A DNA stretch of 64,000 nt from Pseudolabrys sp963742345. Its GTDB lineage: Bacteria; Pseudomonadota; Alphaproteobacteria; Rhizobiales; Xanthobacteraceae. How positions within the stretch are numbered: position 1 is the first letter of the stretch; each line of letters starts with the position of its first letter. Positions 35,415 through 44,411 of this stretch are shown here, one piece after another. A model generated the notes under the pieces. That model had not been told where the DNA came from. It worked only from the letters and a program-made list of their open reading frames with translations, and did no database searches. Position numbers and translations under genes: made by a program. Location of the stretch: NCBI GenBank assembly GCA_963742345.1, contig CAVULO010000015.1, positions 434,001 to 498,000 of the forward strand. Reading direction: 5' to 3'.

Positions 35415-36364
35415 TTGCTGTTCTTGTACTCGATCATCGCCGCTTTGCGGACTTCGTCCAGGTATTTTTTGGATTCGGACTCAAAGCGCTTTGCGAAAAT
35501 TTGCTCGCGCATTTCGCGCTTCAGCGGCGATTCCGTCGAGCTCTCTTTCTTGCCGCAAACCGCGAACATCTGCAGCCCCTGCGCCGTCGATTCAGGTGTA
35601 GTCAGGTGGCCGAGTTGAATGTTGCCGAGCACGTCCCTTAACTGTGGGCTGAGGTCGGAAGAGTTTCTTGTGACTGGATCGCGTACCGCAACATCGCGCA
35701 ATCCGCGCGCCATGGCCAGGCCCTCATTGCAGGACACGAACCGGGCTCGCAGATTTTCGGCTTCGGTACGCTTAAGCGCGAGCGTAGCCTCGCTCGAACC
35801 GCGCGCGACAACGATCACCACCGGGTAGAGCGTATATACATAGCCGATCGCCGCGGTCTCGTTTTCTTTGCGCTCCTTGAGCGCATTGGCGATGTCGCTC
35901 TCGCCGATCTGAAGTGATGCGCTATATTTGCCGCGGATCAGCTGCTGCCATGTCAGTTCGGCACGGATGCGTGACTTGACGGTATTCGGAGAAATACCGG
36001 CGCGTTCCAAAACTTGGCCAAATTGAGCCGGCGTGATGTGTTGCCGAGTGGCCATGCCCTCGAAAGCACTATCGACCTCGGCGTCAGCGACTTCCAGCCC
36101 ATAGACCTTGGCACGCGAAATTTTGAGCCGGTCGTCGATCAGGTCGTTGATGATTTGTTGACGGTTCGGGGTTTTGTGGGACGTCAACTCCAGCTTCGTG
36201 CGCTGTTGGATGTCGTATTCCGTAATTGGTGAGCCGTTGGCCACGACCACCACTTGCGCGTGGGCCGTTGCGGCCGCGGTGAGCACAAAGGCAACAGCGG
36301 CGCCCACTAGCCATCGGCTGCAAGGTCGACCTATCACGCTTACCTTTGGCATCTCGATGTCCAC
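35411..36364 (-). CDS. surA: SurA-type periplasmic chaperone/peptidyl-prolyl isomerase
   Basis: A 317-residue exported protein with a signal peptide (residues about 1-37, TAHAQ). The SurA N-terminal chaperone domain follows (VVVANGSPITEYDIQQRTKL, LIDDRLKISRAKVYGLEVAD). The C-terminal part covers one parvulin-like domain that lacks the clear family motif. E. coli SurA has two such domains, so this is the shorter alphaproteobacterial type. It lies between lptD and pdxA, consistent with a role in folding outer-membrane proteins such as LptD. An internal ATG at residue 6 is an alternative start. Confidence 0.85.
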   Translation of the reverse strand: MDIEMPKVSVIGRPCSRWLVGAAVAFVLTAAATAHAQVVVVANGSPITEYDIQQRTKLELTSHKTPNRQQIINDLIDDRLKISRAKVYGLEVADAEVDSAFEGMATRQHITPAQFGQVLERAGISPNTVKSRIRAELTWQQLIRGKYSASLQIGESDIANALKERKENETAAIGYVYTLYPVVIVVARGSSEATLALKRTEAENLRARFVSCNEGLAMARGLRDVAVRDPVTRNSSDLSPQLRDVLGNIQLGHLTTPESTAQGLQMFAVCGKKESSTESPLKREMREQIFAKRFESESKKYLDEVRKAAMIEYKNSK

Positions 36365-36393
36365 TATTTCTAGAATCCCGGCGGCGTCTATTT

Positions 36394-38895
36394 TTAGTTT
36401 GATGTGGGCCGGCCGACGCCCTGGCTGACCGACGTGCCACCCAGCGTGCGCAGATTCAACTGCAGCATTATTGTATGATTAGCCTGAACGTTTCCGCTAT
36501 AGGTGTAATTTGTAATGTAATTCAAACCCAGGATGAGGCAATCGTCGACATAGCCGAATCCGATGCGCGTCTGGTCAAATTTTCCGGCATTGATGTCGTA
36601 ACGCGCGCCACCCAGCACGGTCCAGTTGGCGTCGAGCTTGAGCAGCCCGGTTCCCAATATTCCTTCTTGGCGAGTGAGGATGCCCAGTGCAGGCTGAGCG
36701 GCATAATCGCCATAAAGTATGCTGCCGCTCCACCGATCGAAGTTCGCGCGGGCTTCCAGTTCGATCCGCTGAGGGGTGAATGTATCGTTGTCGAAACGGA
36801 AGCGAGACGTAAACATGTAGATATTGTTTGGCTGATACGACAGCCGAGCCACATAGTCGGAGTTGGTCGTATCGAGACCGCTGTTGAGGCCGGTGTTGGT
36901 CGTGCCACCGTAGGCAAACGAGTTTTGTCCGAACAAGCTGTAGGACTGGCCAAACAGCGCGTTGATGAAGCCGGCCTGGTTGATCTGCGCGGTGTATTGC
37001 AGACCGTAGTTGGCGCGGCTACCACCTTCAACGCGGTCCCAGCCAGAGAATTTATCAACCCGGAACAGATTGCTATCGTCGAACACCAAGCTTTGGGCGT
37101 CTTCGGTCGGCCAGCGTCCGATCTGTTGCTCGTTTGGCCGCACGATCACCTGCGCAATGGGCTCCACCGTCTGCGTGCCCCATGACTGCACATTGATAAA
37201 CGGATAGCGATACTCGAGGCCTACGGTCGGCATGGCGCGCACTAGGTTGGTATCACCGGTGTTGATGAAATTTGACACGCCCGGATCGTTATTGATCTGC
37301 ATTGCGCCGGCGTCGACACGCACCGAAGCAAACGGTGTGAATATCTGGCCGAACTGGTCGGTAATGCTGCGGCGCCATTGCCCCTCGGCCGAGAAACGGC
37401 TGTAGGTGCCTGGAACACCGCGCAGCAGGCAGTTGGCGGTTGTCTTGATCGCGGGATTGGCGGTTTGCGTGCAGGCCCCGTTATTGAGCGCGCTCTGGGT
37501 GATCGGGTCGAAATCGGCTTGGTTGCGCGTCAGACTTGTGAAGTTAAGTCGATAGCCGAGTTCGCCGCCGAGAATCGGACGATCGAAAACGTAGTTATAG
37601 TCAACCACCGGATGAATGACCGGAATCTGGCTTTGCGTGTCCGATTCCGAGAAGCCGAGGTAATAGATAGCGCGCGCGTCGAAATAGCTGCGATTACCCT
37701 TGCCCGCAAGATAGAGCTGTGAAACCGCCGCGTCGTTCAGTCCGGTCGAATTCAGAATGGGATTAATGGCGTTGGCGTAGTATCGCGAAAGACGCGGGTT
37801 GTAATCCTGCAGGAACGTCCGGTCCGACAGCGCCACCGCGTCCCAACCCCAAACCCACCTGTCATTGAGCGCGAAGAGACCTGCGCTTTCTACGCTACCG
37901 CGCCAATCGCGATAGCCGGGTGTTGTGGTGCCATTACTGCGTATGAAGTAATCTTTGTCGAGCTGGTAAATGCCGGCAGCGCGGATCGAATAGGCGCCGT
38001 TCATCAGGCGCTGGCGGAATTCGCCCTGCAGCAGTGGCCCCTGCTTGGTGGTGATCATCGGCGCGAAGGTGGCATCATAGTCGGGCGCGAGTGCCCAGTA
38101 GTAGGGCACCTCGATCGCGCCGCCGTAGACCGAACTCGATGAGAGCGTCGGCATCAGGTAGCCGGTCTTGCGCTTGACGGTCGGGTCGGGTGCAGAGAAA
38201 TACGGCAGCCACGCGATTGGACGGCCGAAGAATTCGATGCGCGCGTCCTCGAAATAAATCATCTTCTCGCCCTGGTCGTGAATAATGCGGGCGGCCTTCA
38301 CTTGCCAGAGCGGTGGCTTCTTTGGATCGTCTTTGCAAGGAGCACAGGCGGTGTACACACCGTTGTGGAAGATGGTGTAGTTACCGCTCGAGCGTTCGGC
38401 GCGTGTTGCCGCCATGCGGGTCTGATCGGGCGCATCGAGGCGCAGTAAATCGACGAAGCCGTCGCGGTAATCGTCCGACAGGTCCATGATCTCGCCATAT
38501 GTGACCTTGCCGTCCTGTTCAGTGAGACGAACATTGCCTTCGGCGTGCAGACGTTTTGTCTTCTGATCGTAGATGACGCGATTGGCCTCCAGCGTGGAGT
38601 CGCCGTAATAGATTTGGACGTTGCCCACCGCCGCGACACGGTTGTTGGCATAGTCGTAGTCGATCTCGTGCGCTTGAACGAGCATCTGCTTTTGCCCGGA
38701 CTTTTCGCGTTCGAGGGTAATCTTGGATTTTTTTGGCGGCGGCGGGCGCTGCGGGAATTGCAGTTCCTGCGCGGGCGCGGGGACGGACGCGATCAATCCG
38801 CCGCAAGCCAACAGGCTAAGGACGGCGGCAATTTTTGCGACGCCACGGCGGTACGGCCGCGGCGCTGATGGACGAGTGCTAACCAGCCCCGCCAT
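36394..38895 (-). CDS. lptD: LPS-assembly outer membrane protein LptD
   Basis: The beta-barrel that inserts lipopolysaccharide into the outer leaflet. The 833-residue protein has a signal region, a Pro-rich segment (QFPQRPPPPKKSK), an N-terminal OstA/LptA-like domain (VQAHEIDYDYANNRVAAVGN, YDQKTKRLHAEGNVRL) and a long C-terminal barrel with repeated amphipathic strands. Three short-range cysteine contexts (YTACAPCKDDPK, CTQTANP) resemble the disulphides used by LptD. I chose the ATG at 38895 because AGGAGG lies just upstream; the track frame opens at 38961. It overlaps the lptG stop in TGATG. Confidence 0.94.
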   Translation of the reverse strand: MAGLVSTRPSAPRPYRRGVAKIAAVLSLLACGGLIASVPAPAQELQFPQRPPPPKKSKITLEREKSGQKQMLVQAHEIDYDYANNRVAAVGNVQIYYGDSTLEANRVIYDQKTKRLHAEGNVRLTEQDGKVTYGEIMDLSDDYRDGFVDLLRLDAPDQTRMAATRAERSSGNYTIFHNGVYTACAPCKDDPKKPPLWQVKAARIIHDQGEKMIYFEDARIEFFGRPIAWLPYFSAPDPTVKRKTGYLMPTLSSSSVYGGAIEVPYYWALAPDYDATFAPMITTKQGPLLQGEFRQRLMNGAYSIRAAGIYQLDKDYFIRSNGTTTPGYRDWRGSVESAGLFALNDRWVWGWDAVALSDRTFLQDYNPRLSRYYANAINPILNSTGLNDAAVSQLYLAGKGNRSYFDARAIYYLGFSESDTQSQIPVIHPVVDYNYVFDRPILGGELGYRLNFTSLTRNQADFDPITQSALNNGACTQTANPAIKTTANCLLRGVPGTYSRFSAEGQWRRSITDQFGQIFTPFASVRVDAGAMQINNDPGVSNFINTGDTNLVRAMPTVGLEYRYPFINVQSWGTQTVEPIAQVIVRPNEQQIGRWPTEDAQSLVFDDSNLFRVDKFSGWDRVEGGSRANYGLQYTAQINQAGFINALFGQSYSLFGQNSFAYGGTTNTGLNSGLDTTNSDYVARLSYQPNNIYMFTSRFRFDNDTFTPQRIELEARANFDRWSGSILYGDYAAQPALGILTRQEGILGTGLLKLDANWTVLGGARYDINAGKFDQTRIGFGYVDDCLILGLNYITNYTYSGNVQANHTIMLQLNLRTLGGTSVSQGVGRPTSN

Positions 38896-39992
38896 CACCC
38901 GTCCTCCTGGTACAACAACGCAATAAACCCCGTCACGCCGCCGACGAGCACAGGCAACCAAGCCGCTGCCACTGGGTGCATCAGCTCAGCCTTGCTCAAA
39001 TCCTCAGTCACTTTCGATAAAACGTAAAGCAGAAAGCCAGCCGCCACGCCACTTAAAACCATCTTTTGGACCCCGCCAAAGCGGAAGAAGCGTAAACTTA
39101 CGGCCGCGGCAAGGAGAACCATGGCGGCCAACAAAAACGGACGCGCCAGAAGCTTTTGAAATTGTAATCTATAGCCTGCTGCAACTAAACCGGCGTGCTC
39201 CGCGATCTGGATATACTGGGGAAGTTCCCAGAACGGCACAGTCTCCGGCGTAGCAAAGCTTTCGCGTACTTGCTCAGCCGTAAGGTTGGTCTTGAGACGG
39301 TATTCCGTTTGAGTGGCGGGCAATACCCCCAACGCGTGGATCCGAGCGTCGCGCAGCAGCCAGACGCCGGGCTCCAGCACTGCCGCGCGTGCTTCTATGC
39401 GTTGCTTGAACCGGCCCTCGGTATCGAAGGCGAATACCGAGACGCCACTGAGGTTGATGCCCTGGTCGCGGCTGCTGACTGCGTTGATGATCGCCTGGCC
39501 GTCCTCGGTACGCTGGCTTACCCAGAATGTGCCGCCGCTTTGTCTGGGCGCGTTTGCAGTTTGTCCAAAGAGCTCGGACTCAAAGCGCTTTGAGCGTTCC
39601 TGCAGTACTGCCGAGACCGGATTGTAGATGGTCGTCGCCAGCACGCCTAACACGAACGCCACAACCAGTGCCGGCATAACGAATTGCCAGGCCGACAAGC
39701 CGGCAGACCGGGCGACTACCAGTTCCAGGCGTCGCGAGAGATTGAGGTAGCACGACATCGCGCCGATCAGCACGCAGAACGGCAGAATGCGCTCGACCAC
39801 TTGCGGCACGCGGTAAAAAGAAGTCTTTGCAACCAACGCCGCCGACACGTTCGGAATGTCACCGGCGCGGCGCATCATCTCGATGTAGTCAATCAGCGTG
39901 ACCAGCGCGAATATCCCGGCGAACACCACCAACACCGCGCTCAGAAAACGCAGGCCGAAATATCGAGCAAGTGTTCCTACAAATATCTGCAT
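38895..39992 (-). CDS. lptG: LPS export ABC transporter permease LptG
   Basis: A 365-residue YjgP/YjgQ-family permease, one of two membrane subunits of the LptB2FG transporter. Six membrane helices flank a periplasmic jellyroll-like domain (residues about 130-260). Motifs are YFGLRFLSAVLVVFAGIFAL at the N-terminus and the C-terminal GGVQKMVLSGVAAGFLLYV. As expected for LptG it is downstream of LptF and upstream of LptD. The ATPase LptB is not in the window. Confidence 0.93.
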   Translation of the reverse strand: MQIFVGTLARYFGLRFLSAVLVVFAGIFALVTLIDYIEMMRRAGDIPNVSAALVAKTSFYRVPQVVERILPFCVLIGAMSCYLNLSRRLELVVARSAGLSAWQFVMPALVVAFVLGVLATTIYNPVSAVLQERSKRFESELFGQTANAPRQSGGTFWVSQRTEDGQAIINAVSSRDQGINLSGVSVFAFDTEGRFKQRIEARAAVLEPGVWLLRDARIHALGVLPATQTEYRLKTNLTAEQVRESFATPETVPFWELPQYIQIAEHAGLVAAGYRLQFQKLLARPFLLAAMVLLAAAVSLRFFRFGGVQKMVLSGVAAGFLLYVLSKVTEDLSKAELMHPVAAAWLPVLVGGVTGFIALLYQEDG

Positions 39993-40001
39993 GATGTCAC
40001 A

Positions 40002-41162
40002 TCATGACGCGGCGAAGCGCTGGTTGAGGCGCTCGGTCAGCGCCGCGATCCAGTCGGTGATGAAAGCGGGCGGCTCCAAAATCAGGCCACGGCGGATCAC
40101 ATAAAATCCGAGGCCGAATGCGGCGGCCAATGCCAGATATTGCAATGACAGCATCCAGGGAGCGGCGGCGCCGAATACGGTGGAAGCAAAGCCGATCAGT
40201 CGAAGCAGGGCGACGCCGCCGATGGCGCCAAGCATTGATAGCGTACGGCTTTGCCGGGTGGTGCGCGGAGCGCCGAGATAGGCATAGGCGATCACCACGA
40301 AGGCAAGCGGATAGAATGGCGCCATCAGCCGGTCGTGCAGTTCGGCGCGGAACTGGTCGGGTTGCTCGATATAGAACTGATCTTTCGGATCGGGAAACAG
40401 CAGCTGCCAGAGGTAGCGTTCGCGGATCGAATATTTCACCGCCTGCGCTCCACCCGCGAACTGAGAGAGATCGAACGCATATCGGTCGAACACCACCATG
40501 GCCGGATCACGCTGGCCGACCTCGTGCCGCTGCACGATCCCCTTTTGAAGAACCAGGTAGGTGCCGCTGCTGTTATCGAGCAGCTCGCCAATCTCCGAAA
40601 GTACAGTGATGCGTTCGTTCGAATTGCGCCGGTCGTCGAGGAAAATTCCGGCAAGCTGCCCGTTTGGCCGCCGTTCGCGAATATGGATTGTGACGCCACT
40701 TTCGATTGCCGTGAAACGACCAGGCTGAACGATGTTACTCACCACATTAGCGCGAACCTCGGTCAGCCAGTCGCGCAGCATGCGCAAGCCTTTGGGCGCA
40801 AAGTAGGCGCTGATTGCCGTCACGAGTATCGACACCACGATTGCCGCGGCCATGAAGGCACGAAACAAAATCCACGGCGACATGCCGGCCGCATTCATCA
40901 CGATGATTTCGGAATCGTTGGACATCTTGTTGAGTACGTGCGCAACCGCGATCAGCAGCGCGATCGGCGCGATCACCAGGATGAGCAATGGTATGATCAG
41001 GCCGGTGATGCCGATGAAGACCAGAATGGTCTGACCTTGGCTGGTCATGATGTCGATGTCGCGCAGCGCCTGCGTGACCCAGATCACTGCGGTCAGACTG
41101 ACCAGCACGATCAGGAACGCACCCAAGGTGGTGCGGAAAATATATCGGCTGATGGACCCCAT
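40002..41162 (-). CDS. lptF: LPS export ABC transporter permease LptF
   Basis: A 386-residue YjgP/YjgQ-family permease that pairs with LptG. The N-terminus ISRYIFRTTLGAFLIVLVSL, the TM2/TM3 region with VAHVLNKMSNDSEIIVMNAAG, and the four-helix end match LptF. The start at 41162 (MGSISRY) is the normal family N-terminus; the frame runs to 41216. It ends 9 bases before lptG starts. The genes lptF, lptG, lptD, surA, pdxA and rsmA probably form one transcript. Confidence 0.93.
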   Translation of the reverse strand: MGSISRYIFRTTLGAFLIVLVSLTAVIWVTQALRDIDIMTSQGQTILVFIGITGLIIPLLILVIAPIALLIAVAHVLNKMSNDSEIIVMNAAGMSPWILFRAFMAAAIVVSILVTAISAYFAPKGLRMLRDWLTEVRANVVSNIVQPGRFTAIESGVTIHIRERRPNGQLAGIFLDDRRNSNERITVLSEIGELLDNSSGTYLVLQKGIVQRHEVGQRDPAMVVFDRYAFDLSQFAGGAQAVKYSIRERYLWQLLFPDPKDQFYIEQPDQFRAELHDRLMAPFYPLAFVVIAYAYLGAPRTTRQSRTLSMLGAIGGVALLRLIGFASTVFGAAAPWMLSLQYLALAAAFGLGFYVIRRGLILEPPAFITDWIAALTERLNQRFAAS

Positions 41163-41534
41163 CCGCAGCATCGTCCCCTGATCCGGCACAGCCGGACCCC
41201 ACGTTCGGCTCCCCACCGGACGCGAAGCGCGCTTCCAGCTTAAAACTCAACCCCCGCAGATTTACCTTGATCGCCCGACAAAATGGCCGGGCAAAGGCAA
41301 AGCCGTTGAACATGCACAACAAAATGTAAATACGGGGGTCGACCGCAACCGCGCATTCAGTCCGGACCCACCCCAAATACCGTCTTGACGGGCCCATTTG
41401 AGGGGCAAATCCGGTCTTATCTCTGGAAAAAACGCCGAAATCCGCGCTATTGGGGCTTTCCAGAGGCATTGTGGGCGCGCCATATGGTCCCCAGCCTCCC
41501 GGCCATCCGTTGCCAGAAAGAGGACTTTTTATCG
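41163..41534. other. divergent intergenic region between lptF and pepA
   Basis: A 372-base gap between two outward-reading genes, so it must hold promoters for both the lptF operon and pepA. I see a TTGACG at 41384-41389 on the plus strand that could be a -35 element, without a good -10 at standard spacing. The pepA frame is open upstream to 41385, but that stretch looks non-coding. No small gene, RNA or repeat was recognised. Confidence 0.4.
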
Positions 41535-43037
41535 ATGACCGACGCCTTCAAGCTTGGCTTTGGCCCTTTCATCGCCCCCGCCAAGGGCGTTCTCGTGGCG
41601 TTCTGCGACGACGGGCTGAAGTTCGGCCCCGCCACGCGCAAGACCCTCGGATCGGCGGCTGATCTGGTGGCGCGGGCCGCAAAGGCCGAACGTTTTACAG
41701 GCAAGAAAAACTCGGCATTGGAATTGGTCGTGCCTGCGGGGCTCAAGGCCGCTCGGCTCGTTGTGATCGGCCTCGGCAAGACGATCGATCTCAAGCCGAA
41801 GGATTTCCTCAAACTCGGCGGTCTCGCGATGGGCAGACTGCCGAACTCCGCAAGCGATGCCACCCTGTTCGCCGAAATGCCGGGCGGCGTTATGAAGTCC
41901 GAGCAGGCCGCCGATCTTGCGCAAGGCGCGCGTCTGCGCGCTTACGCATTCGACCGCTATAAAACCAAACGCAAGGACGACGAGAAACCGCCGGCGACAC
42001 GCAACGTGACGGTTGCAGTCGGTGATGTCGCGAACGCACGCAAGGCCTATGAACCACGTTCAGCGATTTGCGACGGAGTGCTTCTGGCACGCGATCTGGT
42101 GAATGAGCCCGCCAACGTTCTCTATCCGGAGGAGTTCGCGCGCCGTGCGGGCGCGCTGAAGAAACTTCGTGTTGCAGTGGAAGTGCTCGACCTCAAGGCC
42201 ATGAAGAAACTCGGCATGAATGCGCTGCTCGGCGTCGGTCAGGGTTCGGTGCGAGAGAGCCGTGTCGTGGTGATGCGATGGAATGGCGGCAAGGCTGGCG
42301 AGGCACCCGTTGCCTTCATCGGCAAAGGTGTGTGCTTCGACACTGGCGGTATTTCGATCAAGCCTGCCGCGAGCATGGAAGATATGAAAGGCGACATGGC
42401 GGGCGCGGCTTGTGTGGTCGGGCTGATGCACGCGCTCGCGGCCCGCAAGGCGCGCGTCAACGCCGTGGGTATCATTGGCCTGGTCGAGAATATGCCGGAT
42501 GGAAATGCCCAACGACCGGGCGACATCGTCAAATCGATGTCCGGACAGACCATCGAGATCATCAATACGGACGCTGAAGGTCGGCTCGTGCTCGCGGACG
42601 TAATCTGGTACGCGGCGCAGCGTTTCAAGCCGAAATTCATGGTGGATCTGGCCACGCTCACGGGAGCGATCGTGGTCGCGCTCGGTCAGGAATATGCGGG
42701 TATGTTTTCGAACAACGATCAACTCGCCGATCGCCTGACCAAGGCCGGCACTGAAACCGGCGAACTGGTTTGGCGCATGCCGCTCGCGCCTGAATACGAC
42801 AAGATGATCAATTCCAAGTTTGCTGACATGAAAAATACGGGTGGCAGCCGGTGGGGCGGGGCGATTACTGCGGCGCAATTCATCAAGCGATTTGTTGACG
42901 ACAAGACGCCGTGGGCGCATCTCGATATCGCCGGCACCGGATTCGACTCGCGCCAGACCGACATCAACAAGAGTTGGGGTTCGGGGTGGGGTGTGCGGCT
43001 GCTGGATCGGCTGGTGGCGGACCACTACGAGAAATAG
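41535..43037 (+). CDS. pepA: leucyl aminopeptidase
   Basis: A 500-residue M17 metallo-aminopeptidase that releases N-terminal residues from peptides. The two-metal site is intact: GKGVCFDTGGISIKPA, MEDMKGDMAGAACVVG, and the signature NTDAEGRLVLAD. The N-terminal domain (residues 1-170) is typical of PepA. I chose the ATG at 41535 (MTDAFKLGFG) behind an AAAGAGGA ribosome site. holC follows after 20 bases. In E. coli, pepA and holC are also neighbours, and PepA has an extra DNA-binding role; that role is not inferred here. Confidence 0.95.
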   Translation: MTDAFKLGFGPFIAPAKGVLVAFCDDGLKFGPATRKTLGSAADLVARAAKAERFTGKKNSALELVVPAGLKAARLVVIGLGKTIDLKPKDFLKLGGLAMGRLPNSASDATLFAEMPGGVMKSEQAADLAQGARLRAYAFDRYKTKRKDDEKPPATRNVTVAVGDVANARKAYEPRSAICDGVLLARDLVNEPANVLYPEEFARRAGALKKLRVAVEVLDLKAMKKLGMNALLGVGQGSVRESRVVVMRWNGGKAGEAPVAFIGKGVCFDTGGISIKPAASMEDMKGDMAGAACVVGLMHALAARKARVNAVGIIGLVENMPDGNAQRPGDIVKSMSGQTIEIINTDAEGRLVLADVIWYAAQRFKPKFMVDLATLTGAIVVALGQEYAGMFSNNDQLADRLTKAGTETGELVWRMPLAPEYDKMINSKFADMKNTGGSRWGGAITAAQFIKRFVDDKTPWAHLDIAGTGFDSRQTDINKSWGSGWGVRLLDRLVADHYEK

Positions 43038-43057
43038 ATTTGGCCGGCGTACAAGCG

Positions 43058-43510
43058 ATGACCGAGATCCTCTTTTACCACCTGCAAGGTCAGAAACTCG
43101 AAGGCGTGCTGCCGGCGCTGCTGGAAAAATCGCTCGAACGCGGCTGGAAGGTGGTCGTACAAGGATCGTCGGAGGAACGCATCGAGGCGCTCGACGCGCA
43201 TTTGTGGACTTACCGGGATGATGGCTTTCTGCCGCACGGCACCTGGCGCGAGCCCGAGGCGGCCGAGCAGCCAGTGCTTTTCACGCTCACCGAAAGCAAC
43301 CCTAACGGAGCCACCGTGCGCTTCCTGATCGAAGGCGCGCCGTTGCCGGCTGACCCGCAGAGCTATCAGCGCATCGTGCTTTTGTTCGACGGCGGGGACG
43401 AGGAAGCCTTGACTGCCGCTCGCGCACACTGGGCCGCAGTCAAAGAGAGAGGACTGGACGCTACCTATTGGCAGGCGGACGAGCAGGGGCGGTGGGCGAA
43501 AAAGGGCTGA
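43058..43510 (+). CDS. holC: DNA polymerase III subunit chi
   Basis: A 150-residue protein of the HolC family, which links the clamp loader to single-strand-binding protein. The N-terminus TEILFYHLQGQKLEGVLPAL, the central LDAHLWTYRDDGFLPHGTW and VLLFDGGDEEALTAAR match. ATG at 43058 is chosen; the frame is open to 42911 inside pepA. The 193 bases after it, up to the next gene, hold nothing recognised. Confidence 0.92.
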   Translation: MTEILFYHLQGQKLEGVLPALLEKSLERGWKVVVQGSSEERIEALDAHLWTYRDDGFLPHGTWREPEAAEQPVLFTLTESNPNGATVRFLIEGAPLPADPQSYQRIVLLFDGGDEEALTAARAHWAAVKERGLDATYWQADEQGRWAKKG

Positions 43511-43703
43511 CCAGATCTTTGCTTTGAGGCCGGCAATGAATACGGCAGGTAGGTCTACGTAGGCCTACTCGGCCATTGCACTACAAGCCAATGGCCGATC
43601 TCGATAGTAACTCTTTGAACGATCGAGACTTGCCGGCTGCCATGGTGATGACGCAAAATACGTCTTAAGGGACAAGCAGATAAGCAGCCGGGGATCAGCC
43701 GTT

Positions 43704-44408
43704 TTGTCGCGTTATCACTCCCATTTCAGTATCGTGCTTGCCTGTGCCGGGGCGCTTACCGTCGCCGGCTGCAAGAATTCGGCGCAAGTGTTCGAAGACC
43801 AGAATGACGGCGGCTGGTTTTCCAAGCCTGCCAATTTTCTTAGCAAGCCCGAGTGGGCCATGCCGGTCAACGCTGGCGTAAATCTCGGTCCGCAAGGGCC
43901 CGTCGGGCCGGAAGACATGGTGAGCGCTGATGGACGCTGCGCGGCGCCGGCTGCGGCACTCGCGCAAGCGGCCGAACCGTCACCGGCTACAGCGCCCGCA
44001 GATCGCGCGGTCGGCTCGGTTGCCGGCGATCTTGCTGGCGCGCCAATGCCGGCAGCGACCTCGGTGTCCGCTGCTCCCAATTCAGGCCTGCAACGGTTGG
44101 AGCCTGCCGCAGGGCTGCCGCCCGTCGCAGGCGGCATCGCCCTTGGTATGACCGAATGCCAGACCGTCCAGCGCGCGGGCACTCCGAGCAATGTCGCTAT
44201 CAGTGCCGGCGAAAAGGGCGAGCGCAAAGTCGTGCTCACTTATCTGAGCGGACCTTGGCCCGGCATCTACACTTTTGCGGGCGGCCGTCTGAACGTCGTT
44301 GAGCGTGGGCCCGAGCAGCCAAAACCCGTGTCGCCGAAAAAGACCCCCAAGAAGAAACAACAAGCAAAAACGGCCAGCCACGGATTCGAGCGCAGCTACG
44401 TGCAGTAA
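43704..44408 (+). CDS. conserved hypothetical lipoprotein
   Basis: A 234-residue product from a TTG start, preceded by a GGGGA motif. The N-terminus has a signal with lipobox VAGC (residues about 20-23). Then come KPANFLSKPEWAMPVNAGVN, a Pro/Ala-rich linker, and a C-terminal globular part GIALGMTECQTVQRAG with TYLSGPWPGIYTFAGGRL. That last part resembles small SmpA/BamE-like folds by pattern only. It ends in a Lys-rich tail. Similar lipoproteins occur in Bradyrhizobium relatives by my recollection. Function is unknown. Confidence 0.7.
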   Translation: MSRYHSHFSIVLACAGALTVAGCKNSAQVFEDQNDGGWFSKPANFLSKPEWAMPVNAGVNLGPQGPVGPEDMVSADGRCAAPAAALAQAAEPSPATAPADRAVGSVAGDLAGAPMPAATSVSAAPNSGLQRLEPAAGLPPVAGGIALGMTECQTVQRAGTPSNVAISAGEKGERKVVLTYLSGPWPGIYTFAGGRLNVVERGPEQPKPVSPKKTPKKKQQAKTASHGFERSYVQ

Positions 44409-44411
44409 CGA